Shown piece after piece: positions 6,212 to 12,383 of a DNA stretch of 12,702 nucleotides. How positions within the stretch are numbered: the first letter of the stretch is position 1; the number at the start of each line of letters is the position of its first letter. Position numbers and translations under genes: made by a program. The notes under the pieces are model-generated. The model searched no databases, was not told where the DNA came from, and worked only from the letters and a program-made list of their open reading frames with translations. Source of the DNA: CAYHZG01 sp964361105 (GTDB taxonomy: Bacteria > Patescibacteriota > Minisyncoccia > 2-02-FULL-40-12); contig CAYHZG010000011.1 in the NCBI GenBank assembly GCA_964361105.1, positions 1 to 12,702 on the forward strand, in the 5' to 3' direction.

Positions 6212-7089
6212 TGAATTTAAATGATTATTTAAAAATTGCCAAGGAAAAACATTTTGCTGTCCCGCATTTTAATTTTGCGTCGGCGGAACAATTGAAGGCC
6301 ATTGTTTTGGGATTTAAGAAGGTCTTGGATTTTTATAATTTACCCTACGATCAGTATGCTTTAATGGTCGGTACAAGCGAGGGCGAGGCGAAGTTTTTGG
6401 GCTATAAAGAAGCCAGAAAATTAGTTGATGCTTGGAAGTCAGACACTAACTTAGCCATTTTTTTGAACGCTGACCACCATAAAAGCTTTGAATCCTGCAG
6501 CCAGGCGCTAGGTGTCGGCTATGATACGGTTTTGATAGACGCCTCGGCTATGCCCTTTGAAGAAAATATTAAAATAACTCACAGCGTGGTTGATTACGCC
6601 AAATCAGTGAATCCGGAGATTACGATAGAAGGGGAGCTGGGTTATTTGAGAGGCGAATCAAAACTTCAGGAAACAATTGCGATAAAATCAGAAGATTTTA
6701 CTAAATCCGAGGAAGCCAAGGAGTTCGTTGAAAAAACCGGCGTTAATCGGCTGGCGGTTGTTTTCGGAAACATCCATGGAGTTGTTTCAAAACAAGAAGA
6801 AAAACTTGATTTTGGTTTATTAAAAAAAATCAATAAATCAGTACCAAACACTTATTTAGTCCTTCATGGCGGCTCGGGCCTGGCTGACGATGACTTCAGG
6901 AAATCAATTAAAAATGGAATTACCAATATTCATATCAATACTGAAGTGAGGGTGGCTTATAAAGAAGGGCTCGCTGAAAAACTTAAGGAAGCCCCCAAAG
7001 AAACCACGCCCTACAAGTTTTTAGAGAAGGCGGTTGAGAGGATGGAAGAAGTAGTGGAGGGAAAAGTAAAAATATTTCTGAATTTATGA
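6211..7089 (+). CDS. fba: Class II fructose-bisphosphate aldolase
   Basis: The product splits fructose 1,6-bisphosphate into dihydroxyacetone phosphate and glyceraldehyde 3-phosphate, or condenses them, using a divalent metal. Family signatures appear in order: VPHFNF (17-22), LNADHHKSFE (85-94) with catalytic Asp88 and metal ligand His89, VLIDASAMPFEENI (107-120), EGELGYL (140-146), VVFGNIHGVV (183-192) with His189, LHGGSGL (218-224) with His219, and IHINTEVR (240-247). The 292 residues fall within the family range. Segment 36-80 differs from common enzymes, so a tagatose-bisphosphate or other class II substrate is not excluded. The start overlaps the stop of the preceding gene by one base, and the end overlaps secD by four (ATGA). 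Confidence 0.93.
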   Translation: MNLNDYLKIAKEKHFAVPHFNFASAEQLKAIVLGFKKVLDFYNLPYDQYALMVGTSEGEAKFLGYKEARKLVDAWKSDTNLAIFLNADHHKSFESCSQALGVGYDTVLIDASAMPFEENIKITHSVVDYAKSVNPEITIEGELGYLRGESKLQETIAIKSEDFTKSEEAKEFVEKTGVNRLAVVFGNIHGVVSKQEEKLDFGLLKKINKSVPNTYLVLHGGSGLADDDFRKSIKNGITNIHINTEVRVAYKEGLAEKLKEAPKETTPYKFLEKAVERMEEVVEGKVKIFLNL

Positions 7090-8330
7090 GAGTTCTTACT
7101 TTGACAATTATTTTTATCCTTCTGGCTTTTTTTGTTTATCCAAGTATACCAAATATACTAATAAAAAAGATTGGTGTAGATTTTGAATTTCCGAGTGTTC
7201 CATTTCATTTAGGGCTTGATCTGCTTGGCGGGGCCCACTTGGTTTATCAATCTGATTTGACAAATGTTCCAAAAAACGAGCAAAAGGATTCAATGGAAGG
7301 AGTTCGCGACGTAATTGAGAGGCGGGTAAATCTTTTCGGCGTCGGTGAGCCGGTAGTCCAGGTGAGCGGCGGAGATAAACTGCTTGTTGAATTGCCTCAA
7401 GTCAAAGATGTCAGCGAAGCAATTAAGCTTATAGGCGAGACGCCGTTTCTGGAATTTAAAGAATTGCCAGTTAGTTTTGATCAAGCTCAAGAAGTTTCGG
7501 CGGAAAGTTTCATACCTACCGGCCTAAGCGGCAAACAGTTGAAGCGGGCAAAACTATCTTTTGACCCAAATACTAATCTGCCTCATGTCAGTTTGGAATT
7601 TAATGACGAAGGGACAAAGCTACTTTCAGAAATTTCAAAACGAAATTTAGGCAGACCCTTGGCAATTTTTTTGGACGGCGAACCCCTTAGTATTCCGATA
7701 GTTCAAGATGAAATTACTACTGGCCAGGCAGTAATCAGTGGGCAATTTACCATTAACCAGGCCCGCGAATTGGCCCAGCGGCTTTCAGCCGGAGCTTTGC
7801 CAGTGCCGATAAAACTGATTTCCCAACAAACGGTCGGACCGAGCTTGGGCAAAGCGTCATTGGAACAAAGCTTAAAAGCCGGCCTTTATGGTTTAATTGC
7901 TTTAGTTTTATTTATGGTGATTTTTTACCGCGGCTATGGTCTTATTGCCGTTTTCGCCCTCTTGTTTTATACGGCTTCGGTTTTAGCGATTTTCAAACTT
8001 ATTCCGGTGACTTTAACTTTAGCTGGAATCGCCGGTTTCATTCTCACTTTAGGCATGGCCGTTGACGGCAACATTTTAATTTTCTCCAGGATTAAAGAAG
8101 AGATTAAAGAAGGGAAAAGTCATACCGCGGCAATTGAGGCCGGTTTTCAAAGGGCCTGGTCTTCAATCCGCGACTCGCAGATCACTACTTTAATTGCAGC
8201 AGTTATTCTTTACATTTTTGCAAGCTCACTGATTAAAGGCTTTGCCTTAACCCTTGCTATCGGTACGATTTTTAGCATCTTCAGCGCGGTTTATGTGACG
8301 AAAGTGTTTTTGAAATCAATATATGGCTAA
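7086..8330 (+). CDS. secD: Protein translocase subunit SecD
   Basis: SecD is an inner-membrane partner of SecYEG that uses the proton gradient to help pull exported proteins across the membrane. The 414 residues contain an N-terminal membrane segment (about 2-19), the conserved GLDLLGGAHLVY (43-54), an extracytoplasmic P1 region, IFLDGEPLSIPIVQDEITTG and the strand-rich domain before the membrane part, then about five membrane helices from residue 255 on. GMAVDGNILIFSRIKEE (323-339) matches the proton-channel motif GMAVDANVLIFERI. The length is at the short end for SecD. SecF, normally just downstream, is not there: the next gene is a nuclease whose start overlaps this stop by 8 nt. Confidence 0.93.
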   Translation: MRVLTLTIIFILLAFFVYPSIPNILIKKIGVDFEFPSVPFHLGLDLLGGAHLVYQSDLTNVPKNEQKDSMEGVRDVIERRVNLFGVGEPVVQVSGGDKLLVELPQVKDVSEAIKLIGETPFLEFKELPVSFDQAQEVSAESFIPTGLSGKQLKRAKLSFDPNTNLPHVSLEFNDEGTKLLSEISKRNLGRPLAIFLDGEPLSIPIVQDEITTGQAVISGQFTINQARELAQRLSAGALPVPIKLISQQTVGPSLGKASLEQSLKAGLYGLIALVLFMVIFYRGYGLIAVFALLFYTASVLAIFKLIPVTLTLAGIAGFILTLGMAVDGNILIFSRIKEEIKEGKSHTAAIEAGFQRAWSSIRDSQITTLIAAVILYIFASSLIKGFALTLAIGTIFSIFSAVYVTKVFLKSIYG

Positions 8331-9846
8331 ACAACTTCTTAGGTCAGAGCACTTCTATAAATTTTTCCTTTGTCCGCATTGGATTTGGTATGACATTTAC
8401 GAAGACCAGAAAAAACATAAGCACGTGCCGCCGGTTTTGGAAATGCTTTACTCCGGAAAAATCCGCGAGCCAAATTCGGTCTTACCAACTAAGGAGTTCG
8501 TGGAAATAGAGTCGGAACTGCATCAGGATCTGGATGAAGCGTTTTTGGCGACTATTGAATTGATGAAGCAGGGCAAGAACATTTATAAACCCGTCTTAAT
8601 GAACGGCCACTGGGTCGGCGAACCGGATTTTATTGAGCGGCGGCCAATAGCCGAATTAAAATCAGTTGACCGGTTAGCCCAAAGCATTTTCGGCGATTGG
8701 TATTATGTTGCTTATGATATCAGAAATGATCCGGAACTGAGAGATGAGTATAAGTTTCCTTTGGTTTTCGCCAGCTTGATTTTGGAGAAAATTCAAGGAG
8801 CGAGGCCGCAGGAAGCTTACATTATTAATGCTGATGGAGAAGCAAGGTCTTTTCTTGTTGATCCTTTTTTGGATAAATTTCAGCTTACTCTTAAAGAAAT
8901 TGAGAAAGTTTTGGAAGGGGAAAAGCCGCCGCCATTCATTAAAGCCGGCTGCAAAAAAAGCCCCTGGTTTACCATTTGTGAGGAAGAAACTAAGGGGTGT
9001 CAGGACATTTCATTAATTCACGGCATTAGCCAGCGTGACCAAAGAGATTTGTATGAACTTGGAATAAGAACCGTTGCGCAATTGGCCCAAGCCGATATAA
9101 GACAGCTTGAAGACGGACTCGAGGGTTGGAATTACGACAAGCTGGTTCGGGTCCATAATCAGGCCGAAGTCCTTGTTTCCGGCCAGCCAACCATACTCCA
9201 GCATTATAATTTTCCTGAAGTTAAAAATGAAATTTATTTTGATATTGAGAGCGACCCGACCCGAGGAATTATTTTTCTTTTTGGGTTATTAGTTAAAAAA
9301 CAGGGGCGAAAAACAGTCCCGATTCGCAAAGCGAATCGAGGATCCTCGATATCGCAAAGCGATATCGGGACAGGTTTTCAATATTTTTTGGCCAAAGATA
9401 AGGAAGAAGAGAAAAAAATATGGGATGATTTTTTGGCGTTTTTGAGCAAGCTTGAGGATTTTGTCATTTATCACTACGGCTATTATGAAAGGCATGTGCT
9501 TCATCAGCTTGAAAAAAAGTATGGGGCGTCAACAGATTTAATGAAGAGATTTAGAGAAAACAGCTTGGATTTATACAATATTGCTACCAGTTCCATTGTT
9601 TTGCCGCTTTATTTTTACAGTTTAAAAGACATTGCCGGGTTTATCGGTTATAAGTGGAAGGACAAAGGTGCGGGCGGAGGAGAAGCGTTGATGTGGTACG
9701 ACCAGTGGCAGGAAACGGGGAAGAAAGAGTTTTTGGATAAATTGATTAAGTATAATGAAGATGACGCGCGGGCGACAATGATGGTAAAAGAGTGGCTGGA
9801 AAAGCAAAGGCCGAGAGTGCAGAAAGAGGTTTTGCCAGAGGGATAG
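8323..9846 (+). CDS. Two-domain nuclease: Cas4/RecB-like PD-(D/E)XK plus DEDD exonuclease (TM0106-type)
   Basis: The domain order matches the TM0106-type RecB-like putative nucleases. The N-terminal half is a PD-(D/E)XK nuclease with GEPDFIERR (Asp102) and AELKSVDR (Glu111, Lys113). Four cysteines, Cys17 (FLCPHW) and Cys210, Cys219 and Cys226, have the one-plus-three arrangement that binds an iron-sulfur cluster in Cas4 and AddB. A helix-hairpin-helix-like stretch follows (231-265). The C-terminal half is an RNase H-fold exonuclease: YFDIESD (Asp307, Glu309), LDLYN (Asp417) and YNEDDARA (Asp480/481). Residues 332-350 come from palindromic element R5 and fall in the turn after the first strands (IIFLFGLLVKK) and before FQYFLA. 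Role is probably DNA repair or processing; no CRISPR array or cas gene is in the window. It overlaps secD by 8 nt. Confidence 0.85.
   Translation: MAKQLLRSEHFYKFFLCPHWIWYDIYEDQKKHKHVPPVLEMLYSGKIREPNSVLPTKEFVEIESELHQDLDEAFLATIELMKQGKNIYKPVLMNGHWVGEPDFIERRPIAELKSVDRLAQSIFGDWYYVAYDIRNDPELRDEYKFPLVFASLILEKIQGARPQEAYIINADGEARSFLVDPFLDKFQLTLKEIEKVLEGEKPPPFIKAGCKKSPWFTICEEETKGCQDISLIHGISQRDQRDLYELGIRTVAQLAQADIRQLEDGLEGWNYDKLVRVHNQAEVLVSGQPTILQHYNFPEVKNEIYFDIESDPTRGIIFLFGLLVKKQGRKTVPIRKANRGSSISQSDIGTGFQYFLAKDKEEEKKIWDDFLAFLSKLEDFVIYHYGYYERHVLHQLEKKYGASTDLMKRFRENSLDLYNIATSSIVLPLYFYSLKDIAGFIGYKWKDKGAGGGEALMWYDQWQETGKKEFLDKLIKYNEDDARATMMVKEWLEKQRPRVQKEVLPEG
9316..9371. repeat. Modular palindromic element, copy R5 (inside a gene, in frame)
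   Basis: This is the cleanest copy, 56 bp: GTCC (9316-9319), module 9320-9338 with stem CGATTCGC/GCGAATCG and AAA loop, core AGGATCCT (9339-9346), module 9347-9367 with stem CGATATCGC/GCGATATCG and AAA loop, and GGAC (9368-9371). Both stems are perfect. It is translated as residues 332-350 of the nuclease, a polar peptide containing KANRGSSISQSDIG. Confidence 0.93.
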
Positions 9847-9864
9847 GTACTCGAGCAGATGTTC

Positions 9865-9893
9865 TTGATTTTTTCAGAATAATTTTGTAAGAT
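9865..9893 (+). promoter_or_regulatory. Promoter of rplY
   Basis: The -35 is TTGATT (9865-9870), the spacer is 17 bp, and the -10 is TAAGAT (9888-9893). Transcription would begin near 9900, about 4 nt before the ATG, so the mRNA should be essentially leaderless, in line with the absence of a Shine-Dalgarno. Confidence 0.55.
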
Positions 9894-9903
9894 TTATCTC
9901 GCA

Positions 9904-10584
9904 ATGGATCGCATTGAACTCCAGGCCCAGAAACGCGAATCAGTCGGGAAGGCGCTTAACTCTTTAAGGAAAGAAGGTTTTTTACCATCTGTTGTGTACG
10001 GCCATAATTTTGAAGCGACTCCAATTCAAATAAAATACAAGGATTTTGAAAAAGTTTTTAAAATGGCCGGGGAATCAACTTTGATAAATTTAAAGATTGG
10101 GGATAAGGAAGAGCCGGCGGTAATAAAAGATATCCAAAAAGACCCAGTATCCGATAAAATAACTCACGCCGATTTTTATAGAGTTAATCTTAAGGAAAAA
10201 ATAAAGGCAAAAGTTCCGTTGATAATAGTCGGCGAGTCAGAGGCAGTAAGAAATGGAGGGATTTTGGTTAAGACACTTATTGAGCTTGAAGTAGAAGCTC
10301 TGCCTCAAGATTTGCCTCACGAATTGCGAGTTGATATATCGGGTCTTCAAAATTTCGGTGACCATGTTTTGGTCAAAAATATTTTGGTTTCGGATAAAGT
10401 AAAAATAGAAGTCAATCCCGAAGATATTGTAGTTTTAGTTCAAGAGCCGCGCAAAGAAGAAGTTGTAGAAGTCGCGCCGCCATCAGTTGAAGAAGTTGAG
10501 GTGATTAAGAAAGAGGAAAAGCCAGGGGAAGAAGCCGAAGCAGTACCAGTACCAAAAACTGAAGCCAAAGAAGAAAAGAAATAA
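9904..10584 (+). CDS. rplY: Ribosomal protein L25 (TL5/CTC type)
   Basis: The product binds 5S rRNA in the large ribosomal subunit. The 226 residues contain the N-terminal L25 domain (about 1-92), with KRESVGKALNSLRKEGFLPSVVYG and ITHADFYRVN, followed by the second beta domain of the TL5/CTC form (about 95-180), with VPLIIVGESEAVRNGG and LVKTLIELEVEALP. The tail (about 182-226) is low-complexity, Glu-, Lys-, Val- and Pro-rich, and probably disordered. The start is fixed by MDRIELQAQKRESVGK aligning with the usual N-terminus. It has its own predicted promoter, and its stop codon lies inside a 40-bp palindrome. Confidence 0.94.
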   Translation: MDRIELQAQKRESVGKALNSLRKEGFLPSVVYGHNFEATPIQIKYKDFEKVFKMAGESTLINLKIGDKEEPAVIKDIQKDPVSDKITHADFYRVNLKEKIKAKVPLIIVGESEAVRNGGILVKTLIELEVEALPQDLPHELRVDISGLQNFGDHVLVKNILVSDKVKIEVNPEDIVVLVQEPRKEEVVEVAPPSVEEVEVIKKEEKPGEEAEAVPVPKTEAKEEKK

Positions 10585-10619
10585 CAAAAAATCCGCTGGC
10601 CAGCGGATTTTTTGTTATT
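10580..10619. terminator. Bidirectional terminator after rplY: perfect 40-bp palindrome
   Basis: The 20-base arms 10580-10599 and 10600-10619 are exact complements. The GC core is TCCGCTGG/CCAGCGGA, flanked by six A on the left and six T on the right, so it can terminate transcription from either strand. It contains the rplY stop codon and lies between convergent genes. Confidence 0.88.
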
Positions 10620-10621
10620 AT

Positions 10622-10715
10622 GTTTCGCTTTCTGGCGAAACCCTGGGCATTTTTACGGCTCGCCGGTACGCTCGCCTAAAATGCCCGTTATAGCAAAAAA
10701 TCAATTTGCTATAAC
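10622..10715. repeat. Hairpin cluster between convergent genes
   Basis: Three more inverted repeats follow the terminator in tandem. They are GTTTCGC/GCGAAAC (10622-10628 with 10635-10641); GGGCATTTTTA with TAAAATGCCC (10645-10655 with 10677-10686), enclosing two direct copies of GCTCGCC; and an 11-bp perfect pair GTTATAGCAAA/TTTGCTATAAC (10687-10697 with 10705-10715), which covers the stop codon of the minus-strand LysM-like gene. They fill the gap completely. Confidence 0.75.
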
Positions 10716-11278
10716 CCAGATACAAAGGGAACGAATTGGCTTAAATTGGTTAATTGGTTTTCCGAAAGATTTTTTGCCATCTGAATTGCCCTAGTGATTT
10801 CATTTTCCGAGAATCCGATTTCTTCGCCGATTTCTAGTAATCTTTCTCCGTTTAAGTCCTTCAAGTAGTCCTCAATGTAGATTTTATGTTCGTCTCTTAG
10901 TCCCGAATTTACCGACGGATTTACATTTAGGTATTCTTTCAGAGTTTTTCTGGCAAGATGAGTAATCCCGTCCCCTTGTTTAGCCCCAACTTTATAAATA
11001 TTTTCTGTTTGGCCTTTTTTGGTTTCAACTTCTTGGATTGAGATGCCGCCATCACTAATTTCTTCGGTTTCAGTTTTTGGTTCAGTTAATTTATTTTCTT
11101 CTCCGTTTTTGTCTAAAAACATTATCAAGCCGATGGCTACTATGGCAATAGCAATGAGAGGTAAAACTAGCCTGGTGAAATTTTTCTTAATCTTGGCGCC
11201 CCAGCCCGGTCCGGCTTTAAAAACAGGCGACTCGCCAGGAACAAGGGCCTGCATGCCTTTAGGATTTTGTTCTTCCAT
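10709..11278 (-). CDS. Membrane-anchored LysM-like protein of unknown function
   Basis: The 189 residues comprise a short N-terminal cytoplasmic part (1-36) ending in basic KIKKNFTR, one membrane helix (about 37-55, LVLPLIAIAIVAIGLIMFL), an acidic linker (57-90), a LysM-like domain (about 95-141: YKVGAKQGDGITHLARKTLKEYL, then EHKIYIEDYLKD), and a C-terminal helical pair (144-182). The positive-inside rule places the LysM-like part outside the cytoplasm, where it may touch peptidoglycan or another surface polymer. The domain is a diverged LysM; the GDGITHLAR start and KIYIEDYL end are the main signs. A TATAAT box lies just upstream, so it may be transcribed separately from prfA 38 nt before it. 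Confidence 0.75.
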   Translation of the reverse strand: MEEQNPKGMQALVPGESPVFKAGPGWGAKIKKNFTRLVLPLIAIAIVAIGLIMFLDKNGEENKLTEPKTETEEISDGGISIQEVETKKGQTENIYKVGAKQGDGITHLARKTLKEYLNVNPSVNSGLRDEHKIYIEDYLKDLNGERLLEIGEEIGFSENEITRAIQMAKNLSENQLTNLSQFVPFVSGL

Positions 11279-11290
11279 AAATTAATACTT

Positions 11291-11296
11291 ATTATA
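11291..11296 (-). promoter_or_regulatory. -10 box of the LysM-like gene
   Basis: A perfect TATAAT on the minus strand lies 12 nt before the ATG at 11278, giving a predicted leader of about 6 nt. No convincing -35 at 16-18 bp was found, so this is a partial promoter call. Confidence 0.4.
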
Positions 11297-11316
11297 TTAG
11301 CTATCTTTGTCGACCA

Positions 11317-12045
11317 TTACTCAATATTCAATTTTGAAAGTGCCTCAATTATTTTATCTAAACCTCCATTCATGATGCCTTCCAGATTCCCCCAGCTTTT
11401 TTTGATTCGGTGGTCAGTGATGCGGTTTTGCGGAAAGTTGTAGGTTCTTATTTTTTCCGCCCGCATTGCTAGCCCAATTTGTTTTCTTCTTTCTTCGGTT
11501 ATTTCGCCAACCGCTTTTTCTTGCTCAATCTTCCATAATTTTGCCCTTAAAACCTCAAGTGCCTTTTCCCGGTTTCTTTGCTGGGAGCGTCCTTCTTGGG
11601 AAGATACTACAATACCACTTGGTTTATGTCTAATCCGGACCGCCGTTTCTACTTTTTGGACATTTTGTCCCCCTGGACCAGACGAACGGAAGAAAGTTAT
11701 TTCTAAATCAGCCGGATTTATTTTAACATTCGCTTCTTTTACTTTTGGCAGGACCGCGACCGTGGCCGTGGAAGTATGAACCCGGCCGGATTTTTCGGTC
11801 TTGGGGATTCTTTGGACCCGATGCACTCCTGCCTCGCTAGCCATCTTCTTTAAAGCATCGGGGGCAGTGATTTCAAAAGTGATTTGTCTGAAGCCACCCT
11901 CAAAACGACTCATATCTAAAACATTAAAATACCAGCCGACCTTAGCCGCATATTTTTTGTACATATTAAAAAGATCCAAAGCAAAGAGAGCGGCTTCCTT
12001 GCCGCCGGTGCCGGCCCGGATTTCCATGATTAGTTCGTCGTTCAT
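11317..12045 (-). CDS. prfA: Peptide chain release factor 1 lacking the N-terminal domain
   Basis: RF1 recognises UAA and UAG stop codons and releases the finished peptide. The visible parts are EIRAGTGGKEAALFA (8-22), GVHRVQRIPKTEKSGRVHTS (73-92) with the RF1 tripeptide Pro-x-Thr at 81-83 (RF2 would have SPF), the catalytic GGQ at 125-127 (SSGPGGQNVQKVETAVRI), and the C-terminal RTYNFPQNRITDHR (200-213). The 242 residues compare with about 350-360 normally: the whole first domain (about 100 residues) is missing, while the codon-reading and catalytic domains are complete. It starts at ATGA overlapping the rpmE stop, and the rpmE-prfA order is conserved in many bacteria, so this is the native locus. 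A false start is unlikely, because rpmE occupies the upstream DNA. Confidence 0.9.
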   Translation of the reverse strand: MNDELIMEIRAGTGGKEAALFALDLFNMYKKYAAKVGWYFNVLDMSRFEGGFRQITFEITAPDALKKMASEAGVHRVQRIPKTEKSGRVHTSTATVAVLPKVKEANVKINPADLEITFFRSSGPGGQNVQKVETAVRIRHKPSGIVVSSQEGRSQQRNREKALEVLRAKLWKIEQEKAVGEITEERRKQIGLAMRAEKIRTYNFPQNRITDHRIKKSWGNLEGIMNGGLDKIIEALSKLNIE

Positions 12046-12323
12046 CTTTTCTTTTTAATCCGCCGACTGGCGGATTTTTTGGCAGCCCCGCTAAGCGGGG
12101 CTGGAGTCACGCTTAGCGTGACGGTTTTTTCAAGCCGTTTTTTAAATCTTTCCACTCTTCCTTTGGTATCAACCAATTTGCCTTTACCGGTATAGAAAGG
12201 ATGGCAGGCAGAACAGATCTCAATTTTAATTTCAGGGACGGTTGCCCCGATGGTAAATTTGTTGCCGCAGGCGCATTTAACCTTGGCGTTCTCATAGTAT
12301 TTCGGGTGGATATTTTTTTTCAT
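12042..12323 (-). CDS. rpmE: Ribosomal protein L31, zinc-binding form, with repeat-encoded tail
   Basis: This is a large-subunit ribosomal protein. MKKNIHPKYYENAKVKCACG and CSACHPFYTGKGKLVDTKGRVERF are diagnostic. Four cysteines, Cys17, Cys19, Cys37 and Cys40, make it the zinc-binding (C+) form. Ordinary L31 ends near residue 66-75. Here 93 residues are encoded, and residues 68-89 are translated from three consecutive DNA hairpins, giving a Ser/Pro/Ala stretch and then the basic KKSASRRIKKKR. The stop TGA overlaps the prfA start (ATGA). A weak CAGG lies 11 nt upstream of the ATG. Confidence 0.94.
   Translation of the reverse strand: MKKNIHPKYYENAKVKCACGNKFTIGATVPEIKIEICSACHPFYTGKGKLVDTKGRVERFKKRLEKTVTLSVTPAPLSGAAKKSASRRIKKKR
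12057..12122. repeat. Three tandem hairpins forming the 3' end of rpmE
   Basis: The three stems are AATCCGCC/GGCGGATT (12057-12064 with 12069-12076), GCCCCGCT/AGCGGGGC (12085-12092 with 12094-12101) and GTCACGCT/AGCGTGAC (12106-12113 with 12115-12122), all perfect 8-bp stems. The middle one is identical over 17 nt to the hairpin at 2297-2313. They are in frame within rpmE and run up to the prfA start. Confidence 0.85.
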
Positions 12324-12345
12324 ATTGATTTTTACCTGGAGACTA

Positions 12346-12375
12346 TTGGACTAATTTAGCAAAATAGGTTAGAAT
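12346..12375 (+). promoter_or_regulatory. Promoter of rpsB
   Basis: The -10 is TAGAAT (12370-12375), and a weak -35 TTGGAC (12346-12351) lies 18 bp upstream. The predicted start is about 2 nt before the rpsB ATG, so the message should be leaderless. It lies in the 60-bp gap divergent to rpmE. Confidence 0.45.
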
Positions 12376-12383
12376 TTTCAACC

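Noticed and set aside
534..9371. CRISPR-like repeats
   Set aside because: The repeats are widely and irregularly spaced, with palindromic variable parts; there are no unique spacers of constant length and no cas operon.
10612..10794. 60-codon plus-strand frame between rplY and the LysM-like gene
   Set aside because: It starts inside the terminator palindrome, crosses three hairpins and overlaps the LysM-like gene antisense.
11801..12058. Plus-strand frame opposite prfA
   Set aside because: It is antisense to strongly conserved RF1 motifs; a shadow frame.
12057..12080. Plus-strand terminator (hairpin plus six T)
   Set aside because: No plus-strand gene ends here; the hairpin lies inside rpmE coding sequence, so it is described as a repeat.
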